Shown here: positions 1 through 8,048 of the stretch, piece after piece
Layout: each line of letters opens with the position of its first letter
Position numbering within the stretch: position 1 is the stretch's first letter
Source of the DNA: Cellulomonas sp. KRMCY2
GTDB taxonomy: Bacteria; Actinomycetota; Actinomycetes; Actinomycetales; Cellulomonadaceae
Length of the DNA stretch: 64,000 nucleotides
Direction: 5' to 3'
NCBI RefSeq assembly: GCF_000526515.1
Contig: NZ_JAGF01000001.1
Location: 4,030,001 to 4,094,000, forward strand
The notes under the pieces: model-generated
What the model was told of the DNA's origin: nothing
The model's input: only the letters and a program-made list of their open reading frames with translations
The model's database searches: none
Position numbers and translations under genes: made by a program

Positions 1-522
1 GCTGTTGACGACGCCGTTCTCGCTGAACATGAAGAGCCACACGGTCACTGTCGCGACCGAGGCGGTCACGTACGGGACGTAGTAGGCGACCCGGAAGAAG
101 GTCACGCCCTTGATCGCCGAGTTGAGCGCGGTCGCGAGCAGCAGGGCCAGCGCGATCGTGAGCGGGACGTTGATGACCAGGAAGATGCCGACGTGCTTGA
201 ACGATGCGATCACGTCGGGGTCCTGCAGGACGCGGGCGAAGTTGTCGAAGCCCACGAACGGTCGGTCCACCTGCGCGTTCGGCGCAGCGAACGAGTACTT
301 GTGGAACGCGATCCAGGCGCCGAGGCCGAGCGGATAGACGAACACCGCGACGAGGAACAGCGCGTACGGGGCGGACAGCAGCATGCCGATCGGGTCCCGA
401 CCGGCGAAGCGACTGAGGAGGGACGTGCGGGACGTGCGGGACGTGCGGGACGCCGATCGCGCCCGTGAGGTCGGCGGAACCGACCCCACGGGCGGCGCGG
501 ACGCCGTGGGCGACGCGCTCAT
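1..522 (-). CDS. Sugar ABC transporter permease, 3' end cut by window edge
   Basis: Inner-membrane subunit of a carbohydrate ABC importer of the MalF/UgpA class. About 174 residues are visible from an ATG at 520-522 and there is no stop before the window edge. After a Ser/Arg/Thr-rich N-terminus comes a first membrane segment (ALFLVAVFVYPLGLGAWIAF), a periplasmic stretch containing the class-typical VGFDNF, and two further segments; the last visible residues carry RVAYYVPYVTA, also typical of these permeases. It starts 11 bp after the binding-protein gene, so the two are co-transcribed. Near residues 25-34 the DNA has 9-bp tandem units (421-447) giving repeated Arg-Thr-Ser. The second permease and any ATPase lie outside the window. 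Confidence 0.9.
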   Translation of the reverse strand, partial: MSASPTASAPPVGSVPPTSRARSASRTSRTSRTSLLSRFAGRDPIGMLLSAPYALFLVAVFVYPLGLGAWIAFHKYSFAAPNAQVDRPFVGFDNFARVLQDPDVIASFKHVGIFLVINVPLTIALALLLATALNSAIKGVTFFRVAYYVPYVTASVATVTVWLFMFSENGVVNS

Positions 523-533
523 CGTCGTATCCC

Positions 534-1826
534 TCAGTCGGTCGCGAGGGAGTTGATCTCGTCGGCCGCGGCCTGCATCGTCTCCGTCGGGTCGCCCGTG
601 CCGAAGATGATCGCGCTGCTCCACGCATCACGGAAGGTCTGCCAGATCTCCGTCGAGTTCAGCGTGTTGGGCACAGCCACGGTGTGCTGGGCCTGGGCCG
701 CCCAGGAGGCGAACGCCGGGTTGGCGTCGAAGAACTCGGCGTACGCGGTCGCGACGTCGGCGCGCAGCGGGATCTGGCCGGTCATCTCGAGGAACAGACC
801 GTCCTGCTCCTCACTGGTGGAGTACTTGAGGAACTCCCACGCGGTGCCCTGGTTCTCGCACGCGGTGTACATGCCGATGTTCTTGGCGTCGTCGAACGTG
901 TACGTGTCCTCCGGGGACGTGCCCTCGGACGTCGGGACCGGAACGGTCCCCCAGTCGACCTTGCCCTCGTACGAGGCGACAGCCCACGGACCGGCGATGG
1001 CCATGGCCGCGACGCCGTCGGTGAACGAGTCACCGGTGTAGGGCTCCTGGCCGGCGAGCTTCTCGGTGTACATCGTCTGCCAGAACTCCATCGTCGCCAG
1101 GCCGGCCTCGTTCATGAACGTGGCCTCGCCGTCCTCGATGAGCTGGTTGCCCTGGCTCTCCGCAGCGAAGATCGGGTAGAAGTCGAACCAGGACTGGTAG
1201 AACTCGCTCGACGGTGCCGGGTAGATCCCGTAGTCCGCCGCCCCCGAGTCGACGATCGCCTTCGAGGTGCTGATGAAGTCGTCGAAGGTCGCGAGCTCCG
1301 GGTTCTCCGGGTCGAGCCCGGCCTCGGCGAAGACCGCCTTGTTGTAGAAGACGACCACCGGGTTGGCCTTCCAGGGGAGCTGGTAGTAGCCACCGTCGGA
1401 CGACGTGAACTGCGTGGCGCTGTCACCGGAACGAGTCTCGATGTAGCTCGCACCGTCCTCGAACTGCGCGAGGTCGACCAGGCCACCCTGCGCCTGGAAG
1501 TCGGCGACTGCTGCCGGGGCGGTGTTGTAGATGAGGCAGGGGGCGTTGCCGGCCGCAATGGCCGCACCGATGACCTCTTCGGAGGACTTGCCGGCCGGGA
1601 TCTCCTCGGCCGTGACCTTCTCATCAGGGTTCTCGGTGTTCCACGCGGCGACGACCTGCTCCCCCCACGCCACCTCCTGCTCGTTGTTGGAGTACCAGAT
1701 GGTGATCGGGCCGGTGGCGGACAGTGCTCCGTCCTCACCTGCCGGCTCGTCGGCGCCACCGCTGCACGCGGTGAGCGTCAGGGTCGCGGCCAGGCCGACG
1801 ACCAGGTATCCGAGTGGGCGCTTCAT
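534..1826 (-). CDS. Sugar ABC transporter substrate-binding lipoprotein
   Basis: Extracellular solute-binding protein (family 1, MalE-like) that would deliver a sugar to the permease encoded just downstream. The 430-residue product begins with a lipoprotein signal: Lys-Arg, a hydrophobic core and the lipobox LTAC with Cys21, so it should be anchored outside the membrane. Family hallmarks seen are IWYSNNEQEVAWGEQVVAAW near the mature N-terminus, YQLPWKANPVVVFYNK in the middle, and FTDGVAAMAIAGPWAV further on. The length is normal. The substrate cannot be told from sequence. The LacI-type gene lies 79 bp upstream on the same strand and no second operator is visible in that gap, so the three genes probably form one operon. 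Confidence 0.92.
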   Translation of the reverse strand: MKRPLGYLVVGLAATLTLTACSGGADEPAGEDGALSATGPITIWYSNNEQEVAWGEQVVAAWNTENPDEKVTAEEIPAGKSSEEVIGAAIAAGNAPCLIYNTAPAAVADFQAQGGLVDLAQFEDGASYIETRSGDSATQFTSSDGGYYQLPWKANPVVVFYNKAVFAEAGLDPENPELATFDDFISTSKAIVDSGAADYGIYPAPSSEFYQSWFDFYPIFAAESQGNQLIEDGEATFMNEAGLATMEFWQTMYTEKLAGQEPYTGDSFTDGVAAMAIAGPWAVASYEGKVDWGTVPVPTSEGTSPEDTYTFDDAKNIGMYTACENQGTAWEFLKYSTSEEQDGLFLEMTGQIPLRADVATAYAEFFDANPAFASWAAQAQHTVAVPNTLNSTEIWQTFRDAWSSAIIFGTGDPTETMQAAADEINSLATD

Positions 1827-1905
1827 TGCGTTCCTGCCTTTGCCTTGTGGTGCTCGGGACTCTTGTGTGAGGGCTTGTGCTCCACGGGAACGGATCCCGC
1901 AGGTT

Positions 1906-3006
1906 CTAGGGCGCCACCGTCGTCGGGGCCGCCGTGGTCGGCGCCACGGTCGTCGACCCGCGGACGACGAGCTCGGCCGGCCCGACGGTGGCCGTCTCGA
2001 CCCGCTGGCCGTCGTGGACGAGGTCGAGCAGGGTGCGCGCGGTCAGCCGACCCCACGCGACAGGGTCGGTGCGGATCGTCGTGAGCGCGGGATGGACGTA
2101 GGCCGCGAGCTCCGAGTCGTCGAAGCCGATCACGGACAGGTCGCGGGGCAGGCTCAACCCCAGCGCCTGCGCGACGACCATCCCGGCGACAGCCATCGAG
2201 TCGTTCGCGTAGACGATGGCGGTCGGCCGCTCGTCCGCCGGACGCTCGAGCATCGACCGGGTCGCCTCGGCGCCACCGGCAGCGGTGAAGTCCGCCTCGG
2301 CGAACAGGTTCGGCTCGAGCCCGTGGTCACGCAGGGCCGTCTCCCACGACTGCTTGCGCTGGTCGGCGTGCAGGTAGATCGACGGACCGCCGACGTGCGC
2401 GATGCGGCGGTGCCCGAGACCGATCAGGTGCTCGACGCCGGCGACCACGCCCGCCAGGTCGTCGTTGCACACGGCGATGAACGGCGAGGGGACGTCGGGC
2501 TTGTTCAGGGTGACCGCGGGCAGCCCGAGCTCGGCGAGCAGCGGGATCCGGGAGTCGTTGCAGCGCAGGTCGGCGACGATCACGCCGTCCACCCGGCGCG
2601 CGGTGGCCAGGTTCCGGTAGACGGCTTCCTCTGCCTCCACGCTCTCGACGAAGCGCAGGAGCACGGCGGCGTCGGTGCCGGCGATCCCGAGCTCCACCCC
2701 GGCGATGAACGGTGCGAAGAACGGGTCGGAGCGCAGGGTGTCCGGTGTCCGGGCCAGCACCAGGCCGATGGCGTTCGCCCGTGAGATCGACAGCGACCGC
2801 GCGAGCATGCTCGGCTGCCAGCCGAGCTCTGCCATGGCGGCGAGGACCCGCACCCGGGTCTTGGCAGCCACACCCGGTCGGTCGTTGAGCACGAACGACA
2901 CGGTTCCCTTCGAGGTCCCGGCCAGTGCGGCGACGTCGGAGATGGTCGGGCGGCGACCGGGTCCAGAGCCCTTGCTCGAGGCGACGACCGGCGGGCTCTG
3001 GGGCAC
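1906..3006 (-). CDS. LacI-family transcriptional regulator
   Basis: DNA-binding regulator, most likely the local repressor of the sugar importer. The 366-residue product has the LacI helix-turn-helix and hinge at about residues 20-60 (PTISDVAALAGTSKGTVSFV), followed by a periplasmic-binding-protein-like effector domain with RRIAHVGG and the C-terminal SVIGFDDSELAAYVHPALTT signature. It is a little long for the family (usual 330-350) because of an N-terminal extension and an unusual tail, TTVAPTTAAPTTVAP, encoded by three imperfect 15-bp units at about 1909-1953. Two operator-like palindromes lie 60-95 bp upstream of its ATG, which suggests autoregulation of the whole operon. Confidence 0.9.
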   Translation of the reverse strand: MPQSPPVVASSKGSGPGRRPTISDVAALAGTSKGTVSFVLNDRPGVAAKTRVRVLAAMAELGWQPSMLARSLSISRANAIGLVLARTPDTLRSDPFFAPFIAGVELGIAGTDAAVLLRFVESVEAEEAVYRNLATARRVDGVIVADLRCNDSRIPLLAELGLPAVTLNKPDVPSPFIAVCNDDLAGVVAGVEHLIGLGHRRIAHVGGPSIYLHADQRKQSWETALRDHGLEPNLFAEADFTAAGGAEATRSMLERPADERPTAIVYANDSMAVAGMVVAQALGLSLPRDLSVIGFDDSELAAYVHPALTTIRTDPVAWGRLTARTLLDLVHDGQRVETATVGPAELVVRGSTTVAPTTAAPTTVAP

Positions 3007-3053
3007 GGTGGCCTTTCTCGGGCTGTGCGGACCGGCAGTGTGTCGCGGCGTCT

Positions 3054-3791
3054 GTGACGCGCCTTCAAACCGGTTCAGAACACAAACTAAACCGGTTTGA
3101 CCCTTGTGCTGTCAAGCGCTGGGCCCCTGTCGAGTGCCGACCCCGTGTCGAAGGCCGGCCCCGCACCGCAGGGAGCAGGTCACCGGCAACCGGCGGCCGC
3201 ACCGGTACAGCCTGGTGGGCGCTGGTCGGCACCCTCGCCCTCGGCATCGCCGCGATCATCGCCGCGGCCGCCCTGGTCGGCGCGTCCGAGGCGGAGTCCT
3301 TCGCCTGGTCAGTGGTCGGCCAGGACGAGCGCACGAACGACGTCGTGCGGGCCACGGTCCACCTTCGGCGTGCGACCTTCCTCCCGCTGGTGACAGTCGT
3401 CTCGGCGATCCTGGCCGCGCTGTGCGGGCTCGGCCTGGTCCAGGCGCGCCTGGACGCCCGCCCGACCGCCGGGGCCTGTCGGACGCTGCCGCTGCTGTCC
3501 CTCGGGGCGGCCGCGCTCACCCTCGTCGTCCTGCCGAGCCTCGTCGGGAACGCCTGGGCGAACGACCACTACGGCTCCGGTCACCCGCTGGTGACCCTCG
3601 CCGAGGGTTGGCCCGTGCTCGTGGCAGTGGTGGGCATCGCCGTGATGCTGGTGCTCGCCCTGCGGCCGGGAGCCGCCGGTCGCGCCCGCAAGGACGCGAC
3701 GCGGGCCCGCGAGGATGCGCGCCGACGGACCGTGAGCCGTCGCCAGGAGGTCCTCGCGCGCGCCGCGCAGCGGGCACGACGCACGGACTGA
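3054..3791 (+). CDS. Small membrane protein of unknown function, start uncertain
   Basis: Not assigned to a known family. The well-supported part runs from about 3215 and encodes about 190 residues with four hydrophobic segments: WWALVGTLALGIAAIIAAAA, FLPLVTVVSAILAALCGLGL, LPLLSLGAAALTLVVLPSLV and WPVLVAVVGIAVMLVLAL. The tail is strongly basic (repeated Arg/Ala, DARRRTVSRRQEVLARAAQR), hence cytosolic. No ATG or GTG with a ribosome-binding site lies next to the first membrane segment; the only upstream in-frame GTG noticed is at 3054, which would put the twin LacI operator inside the gene. The start may be non-canonical, or a frameshift may have removed it (a TTG at 3097 opens the +1 frame). 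Confidence 0.5.
   Translation: MTRLQTGSEHKLNRFDPCAVKRWAPVECRPRVEGRPRTAGSRSPATGGRTGTAWWALVGTLALGIAAIIAAAALVGASEAESFAWSVVGQDERTNDVVRATVHLRRATFLPLVTVVSAILAALCGLGLVQARLDARPTAGACRTLPLLSLGAAALTLVVLPSLVGNAWANDHYGSGHPLVTLAEGWPVLVAVVGIAVMLVLALRPGAAGRARKDATRAREDARRRTVSRRQEVLARAAQRARRTD
3065..3100. promoter_or_regulatory. Twin LacI-type operators
   Basis: Two copies of an AAACCGGTT palindrome with central CG: 3067-3075 (TCAAACCGGTTCA context) and 3089-3098 (perfect AAACCGGTTT). Their centres are 22 bp apart, close to two helical turns, so two dimers would sit on one DNA face. A central CG with 6-8 bp of flanking symmetry is the normal LacI-family operator form, and the site lies directly upstream of the LacI gene. 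It is in the gap between divergent genes, so it could also affect the gene on the plus strand. Confidence 0.75.
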
Positions 3792-3850
3792 CCAGCACCG
3801 CGGGCACGGCGAAGGGGTGGACGCGCACGCGCCGACCGTGCAGCCGGCCG

Positions 3851-4153
3851 TCAGGCCTCGAACGCGTTGGCAGTCTCGAAGAGCTCCGCGAGCGTGCCGG
3901 GCCAGCGTTCCCACTGACCGTCGACGAACGGTCGCCCCTCGGGGTTGGTGAGCCGGGCGTACGTCTCGATCCGCACGAGCACCCGACGGATCGACAGGAG
4001 GGCCCCGGACCGGATCAGCTCGTACTCGGCGCTGCGAGCGACAGCCATCAGGCTCAACAGGCCGGTGTGGTCCTGGTCGGCCGTGTCCGCGATCCACGCG
4101 TCGAGCTCCCCCAGGTCGGCTGTCGACCTGGGGAGCGGCGGGATCGGGTACAT
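3851..4153 (-). CDS. Hypothetical protein, 100 aa
   Basis: Function not recognised. The reading frame gives a plausible soluble, mostly helical protein starting MYPIPPLPRS, with an acidic centre (LDAWIADTADQDHTG) and the ending GTLAELFETANAFEA. Amino-acid make-up is balanced rather than Arg/Pro-rich, unlike the spurious frames around it. The ATG at 4151-4153 is chosen because the longer frame upstream (to 4246) runs toward the tRNA-Leu terminator hairpin and has poor composition; no strong ribosome-binding site supports either. It lies just outside the tRNA-Leu island, on the chromosomal side. Confidence 0.5.
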   Translation of the reverse strand: MYPIPPLPRSTADLGELDAWIADTADQDHTGLLSLMAVARSAEYELIRSGALLSIRRVLVRIETYARLTNPEGRPFVDGQWERWPGTLAELFETANAFEA

Positions 4154-4246
4154 GAGGATCAGATCGGCAGGGCGCACGGTTGGCTGAGGCGATCCGGCTG
4201 AGCAACCGGACATCGGGACGACCCGCCCGCAGCCCGCTACCGGCAC

Positions 4247-4284
4247 AAAAGGCCGCGACCCGCATCTCTGCTGGTCACGGCCTT
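4247..4284 (-). terminator. Probable original tRNA-Leu terminator
   Basis: On the minus strand an imperfect hairpin with 12-base arms (AAGGCCG paired with CGGCCTT, then one mismatch, then GACC paired with GGTC) is followed by a TTTT run. It lies 8 bp beyond the left copy of the tRNA 3'-end repeat, where a terminator for the tRNA would be expected if the island were removed. Confidence 0.6.
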
Positions 4285-4292
4285 CATGCTCA

Positions 4293-4325
4293 CTGTCTCA
4301 ACGAGTGTCCGGAGGGGGACTTGAA
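4293..4325. repeat. attL-like direct repeat (tRNA-Leu 3' end copy)
   Basis: 33 bp identical to 8481-8513. It contains the last 20 bases of the tRNA-Leu gene (acceptor 3' strand and part of the T arm) plus 13 bp downstream of it. No other part of a tRNA is present here, so it is an attachment-site duplicate and not a gene. Confidence 0.85.
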
Positions 4326-4388
4326 GCGGCTGGACGGGTGATCCTGACCTGCGGAAACGCTAGCTTGTTCTAGTTTGTCTCACAGTTT

Positions 4389-4448
4389 GGGTGCATGTGG
4401 GTGCACCGGAGTGCACCTAGCGGACGGTTGGTGCACCCATGGGTGCAC
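4389..4448. repeat. Phased GTGCA repeats with an 18-bp palindrome
   Basis: GTGCA begins at 4391, 4401, 4411 and 4431, that is in exact 10-bp steps with one step skipped, and again at 4443. The last two form the perfect palindrome GTGCACCCATGGGTGCAC (4431-4448). The same 18-bp palindrome recurs at 8401-8418 near the other end of the island. Helical phasing is what binding arrays for a DNA-bending or recombination protein look like; the binder is unknown. Confidence 0.7.
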
Positions 4449-4565
4449 GGGTCGGCGACGGTCGACGGCCGTCTTCGCGATGCTCCAGGCAGGAGCCTCG
4501 AGCGGGTGACCTGGCGGCTGTAAGCCTCCCGGAGGGGACAGGGCAGCAACACGGGTAGGAGGTGG

Positions 4566-5375
4566 ATGCCCACCACGAGCGCCGCGTTGATACTGGCTGG
4601 CATCCCAGGCGTGCGGTTCACCGCAGGGTCCGACATCCGGATACCGGCGGGAGCGCTTCGCGTCTCCATCGGCGAGGACGGCAAGCCGACGATGGATCCC
4701 ATCGTCCCCCAGTTGCGCACGGACATGTGGCCGCACTGGCTCATCGAAGCGGTTGACGCAGTGCCTGCCGCCCGTAGCGCCGCCGACGAGGTCTCGAGGC
4801 TCGCTGCGGTTCCAGAACGAGACGAGGCTGCTCTCGATCTCGCGCTAGGTGCCGAGTTGCGGGCAACGATGCGCGCCATCACCGCCCCTGCGTTCGCGGT
4901 CGACTCGTTCTACTCGTCCGTCAAGGCGCGTTCGCCAGCCCATCCTCACGCAGAGGCGTGGCGCGCCCACCGAACACCGCGACACGCGCAGGTCTACGAG
5001 ACGATTCGCTACAGTCTCAAGCTCAGGAACCCAGGCGCTCGCAAAGTCCGCGAGCGCATCAGGGAGCTCTTCCGGCTCCGAGACTGGGCTGTGCACCCCG
5101 GGTCGCAGTTCCGAGACCCGATCCTGCGGGCTGACGTCGATTCGGGCGTCGACTGGCACTTCATGGTCTTCCGCGCCGACAACGCCGTAGGAGCCGTCGC
5201 CAAGACCGTGAACATGATGGACATCCTCGTAGCGCGGATGCTTCGAGGCAGCGAAGAACTGAGACGGAGCCACGCCGGCGCCCGCAAGGCAATGACGCAG
5301 GTCCTTGAGGCATACGACCGGGCCCACCTACCCGCATTCGATAGGGCCGATGAGTCGGAGGCGAGCGGGTCCTAG
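4566..5375 (+). CDS. Hypothetical protein with HEPN-like motif
   Basis: 269 residues, soluble, no membrane segment or signal. The central and C-terminal parts are predicted helical and contain LRDWAVHPGSQFRDPI at about 171-186; R172 to H177 fits the R-x(4-6)-H motif of HEPN domains, many of which are RNases or toxin/defence components. A similar R-D-x-A-V-H-P pattern is common in actinobacterial proteins of unknown role. The start is ATG at 4566, with AGGAGG at 4557-4562 just ahead (spacing is short). Codon choice is less extreme in G/C than in the flanking chromosome, in keeping with an acquired island gene. It is the largest gene of the island. HEPN assignment is a motif reading only; fold and activity are unproven. 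Confidence 0.7.
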   Translation: MPTTSAALILAGIPGVRFTAGSDIRIPAGALRVSIGEDGKPTMDPIVPQLRTDMWPHWLIEAVDAVPAARSAADEVSRLAAVPERDEAALDLALGAELRATMRAITAPAFAVDSFYSSVKARSPAHPHAEAWRAHRTPRHAQVYETIRYSLKLRNPGARKVRERIRELFRLRDWAVHPGSQFRDPILRADVDSGVDWHFMVFRADNAVGAVAKTVNMMDILVARMLRGSEELRRSHAGARKAMTQVLEAYDRAHLPAFDRADESEASGS

Positions 5376-5648
5376 GTACGCGGCACGACCCTCGGAGCGG
5401 TATGCCGCCATGCCACCCGCGGCCAGATCCGGGCGAGCGCGCCGCCCTCGGTGCGGCATGAGCGTGCAAGGGAGTGGCGACCAACCGCTCGCGCTTGTGT
5501 CTGAGGCATTCGATCGGGTGAGCGTCTGCGCCGTCGCAGGGGTGCGACCTGGCCGAAGTTGGGACCTCACGATGGCCCGGATCCGCGATCATGGAGCCGT
5601 TGCCAGCCGTACGCTCGGGTGGTCGATCCCAGGAAGGTGGCGCAGCTG
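5376..5648. other. Intergenic stretch in island
   Basis: About 270 bp between the HEPN-like gene and the lipoprotein gene. Frames on both strands are open in places but rich in Arg/Pro/Gly and look spurious. No clear promoter, hairpin or repeat was seen. Confidence 0.4.
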
Positions 5649-6050
5649 ATGCGACGGAAGTCCAAGGTCGTTCTCCCCGGCTTCGGCTTGGTGCTCCTCA
5701 CGGGTTGCGGGCAAACAGCCGCAGAGGCTGCCCCGGAAACGGCGCCGCCGAGTCCACCGGTCGCCGACTCGGTAACGGCGACCGATGAGACACCTCAGTC
5801 GGACCCGTGCGCGGATCCGGCCGTGGCGACGCGGGTCGACGAAGCGCTGGCATCAGATTCTGAAGGCCCGCACAACAGCATCCTGGTCTCTCCGGAGGAG
5901 ATGCTCGAGATGGGTCATACCGAGGCCGACGCTGCCGGACAGCTGGTGGAATGGGAGAAGCTGAGCTCCGAAGACGTCGCGTTCCAGCAGTGCCTACGCG
6001 CCCGGCAGGGCGATCCCCTGCTCGACCCGGTGCCGGGCCACGACGGGTGA
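5649..6050 (+). CDS. Small putative lipoprotein
   Basis: 133 residues beginning MRRKSKVVLPGFGLVLLTGC: basic n-region, hydrophobic core and lipobox LLTGC, so a surface-anchored lipoprotein is likely. A Pro/Ala/Thr-rich linker follows, then a folded-looking acidic region with two further cysteines (SDPCADPAV and FQQCLRARQ) that could form a disulfide. ATG at 5649 is preferred because it places the signal peptide at the N-terminus and has AGGAAG about 12 bp upstream; an in-frame GTG at 5637 is possible but too close to that site. No family recognised. It is followed 68 bp later by a membrane-protein gene on the same strand. Confidence 0.65.
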   Translation: MRRKSKVVLPGFGLVLLTGCGQTAAEAAPETAPPSPPVADSVTATDETPQSDPCADPAVATRVDEALASDSEGPHNSILVSPEEMLEMGHTEADAAGQLVEWEKLSSEDVAFQQCLRARQGDPLLDPVPGHDG

Positions 6051-6118
6051 CTGACGCGCTCTCTCACACGTCACGCTCGATGTAGCGCCCGGGCGCACCG
6101 GTGAACAGGGGGATGCAC

Positions 6119-6829
6119 ATGGGGGCTGTCGGTCCGGGCGCACGGCGTCTGGCTGCAGTGCTCGGTCCTGCCCTGGTCGTCCTCGGCGTGGTCGCCTTCG
6201 CGGTCGGTCTGGTGCACTGGCTCGAACCGACGTGGGCCTCGACGAGCGAGGTCGCCGTGCCGATGCAGGTGAGCTCCTCGGACGGCCGTGGCGCCGACCT
6301 CAGGCTTGAGGTCGACCTCGCGCCGTACTCCGAGGTCTGGGTCAGCGGCGTACCGACCGGCGGGTTACCTGACCGCGACCACCGGTCGGAACCGCTCGGG
6401 ATCGTCGTGCTCCACGCGCCCGAGGCTTCACTGACCGAACAGCTCCTCTCGCGAGCGGACCTCATGCTCCGTGGAGTCGCCCTGCTCGTCGCCGCGATCG
6501 CGCTGCGCCCTGTGCTTGTCTCCATCGCCGAGGGGGGCCCATTCCGGCCGGGGCACGAGCATCGGCTGCGCGTCGTGGCCGGCTGCGTGATCGCCGGGGG
6601 CTACCTCGCTCCGCTCCTGCCGTGGTGGGCGAGCGCGTCGGTACTGGCGCGGCTGGAGGGGGCGTACGGGCTCACGGCGACCCCAACGCACCACCTCGAG
6701 GCGTTCGTCGTGGCGGCGCTCGTCGTGCTCATCGGTGCTGTCGTACGTGCCAGCACACCTGACCCGCATGAGACAGCCGGACGGCAGGTCCGGAACTCCG
6801 ACAGCATCGAGCGGGAGCCGGACGCCTAG
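6119..6829 (+). CDS. Membrane protein, DUF2975-like
   Basis: 236 residues with about four membrane segments: LAAVLGPALVVLGVVAFAVG near the N-terminus, an extracytoplasmic stretch of about 80 residues, then LMLRGVALLVAAIALRPVLV, VVAGCVIAGGYLAPLLPWWA and FVVAALVVLIGAVV. Between segments two and three, SIAEGGPFRPGHEHRLR resembles the conserved G-G-P-F element of DUF2975 proteins, often found beside small Cro-type regulators, none of which is present here. ATG at 6119 has AGGGGG six bases upstream; earlier starts at 6101 and 6113 sit on or before that site. The role in the island is unknown. Confidence 0.65.
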   Translation: MGAVGPGARRLAAVLGPALVVLGVVAFAVGLVHWLEPTWASTSEVAVPMQVSSSDGRGADLRLEVDLAPYSEVWVSGVPTGGLPDRDHRSEPLGIVVLHAPEASLTEQLLSRADLMLRGVALLVAAIALRPVLVSIAEGGPFRPGHEHRLRVVAGCVIAGGYLAPLLPWWASASVLARLEGAYGLTATPTHHLEAFVVAALVVLIGAVVRASTPDPHETAGRQVRNSDSIEREPDA

Positions 6830-7147
6830 CGTCTGGGTGCCGACCCGCGACATCGCCACCGTCTCCTGCTGTCGAGAGCCACCGCGTGGCAGGAGAGCCG
6901 GGCTCCTCGAAACTCGCCCACAAGACCAAGGCCGACGCGGCGCGCCATCCGCACATCGGCTACGCCGGACGGTCCAGCGCCTTCGCCACGCTCCGCCCCC
7001 TCCAGAATGCGGACACGGCCGGTTGGCAAGGATCGTGTCTGCTCCGCGTGTCAACGGTCGGTTCACGCCTCCCAGAGCCGATGCAAGACCCGCCGTCCGC
7101 CCTCCCCGTCGCTCGGATACGCGGGGGCTGGCGCGATCGGGGGCACG
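6830..7147. other. Intergenic stretch in island
   Basis: About 320 bp between convergent genes. Short open frames exist on both strands but none has a ribosome-binding site or natural composition, and no remnant of an integrase or transposase could be read in any frame. No clear terminator was identified. Confidence 0.4.
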
Positions 7148-7749
7148 CTAGGTGGAGAGTGAGACGCTGAGGAGGTCGGCCGCAGCCGACTCCAGGGCGT
7201 CGACCTCGGTTTCGAAGTTGCGCAGGTAGGACCACGCTTCCCTCACGCGTGTGGCCTTGTCGACGCCTTGATCTCGCAGCGGTTCCATCATCTGGTCGGG
7301 AGCGGCGACGAAGAGGGCTTGAGCCCTCTTGAGAGGTTCCTGCAAGGGTCCGTTGCCGATCTCGAGGCGTGCCTGTCCGAAGGATGAGTGCAGGGCATCC
7401 ACGACCTGCGCAGTTCCCGACCCGAGTCGGTGTCGAGGAAGGCGGTGAGTGTCAACGACGCCTGAAAGTGAACCCCGGATCGTCGGGACCAGGGGGTCAG
7501 TCTTCAGCCGTCGTCGACAGTGAGATTGTCCGTATCGAACGTTGCCCATCCGGGAGCCAGGACCAACTGCATGTCCGCCCATCTCCTCGCGTTGCGAATC
7601 AAGTCGCTCAGAAGCGAGCGAGCGCGGTCCCGTGCGGAGTCCCGGCGTGCGCGCTCGGCGTCACGCGCTGAGAGCGCGTGGCCGAGCCAGACGCCGCCAA
7701 GTCCTGTCGCACCGACGAGCACTGAGCTGAGCACGTTCGTGATGTCCAC
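7148..7749 (-). pseudogene. Frameshifted membrane-anchored helical protein
   Basis: From a GTG at 7749 (GGTGGGG upstream) the frame reads MDITNVLSSVLVGATGLGGV, one membrane segment, then a charged helical stretch ARDAERARRDSARDRARSLL and stops at 7504 after DNLTVDDG. The neighbouring frame is open straight through that point and carries on with a protein-like sequence ending RVREAWSYLRNFETEVDALE and SVSLST at 7148. Together they give one product of about 200 residues of a type common in actinobacteria: membrane anchor plus coiled helices. One inserted or lost base near 7500-7520 explains the break; a read error or two separate small genes cannot be excluded. Confidence 0.5.
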
Positions 7750-8048
7750 GTCCCCACCATCCGGCCCCGCTGGCAGGTCGCCTGCGGCGACACGCCGTGC
7801 TTCCCGCGCGTCCAGCTCTTCGCCGCTCCAAGAGTCGTCCGGCTGGAGAGTTCTCTTCCAGCGCGCGCGTGCCCGCCGCGGCGGGCATACGACCACTGAC
7901 GTTGGGCTGTCGAGTTGGCCCCGTCGTTGGATCGCCCGAGCCCGCGGCGACCGCTGTAGACGCCGCCCAGCAGCACGGGTAGTCGGCGCTCTGGGGGCGG
8001 AATCTCTCGCGGCTCGAAGCGCTGGCGCAGCCCGGGGCGGGGATGGAC
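7750..8048. other. Intergenic stretch in island
   Basis: About 300 bp upstream of the frameshifted gene. Long frames cross it on both strands but with Arg/Ala/Pro-rich, low-complexity translations. It presumably holds the promoter of the minus-strand gene; no clear motif could be fixed. Confidence 0.35.

Noticed and set aside
4301-4325. Possible second tRNA gene
   Set aside because: Only the last 20 tRNA bases and downstream flank are present; no D arm or anticodon arm follows, so it is an attachment-site copy.
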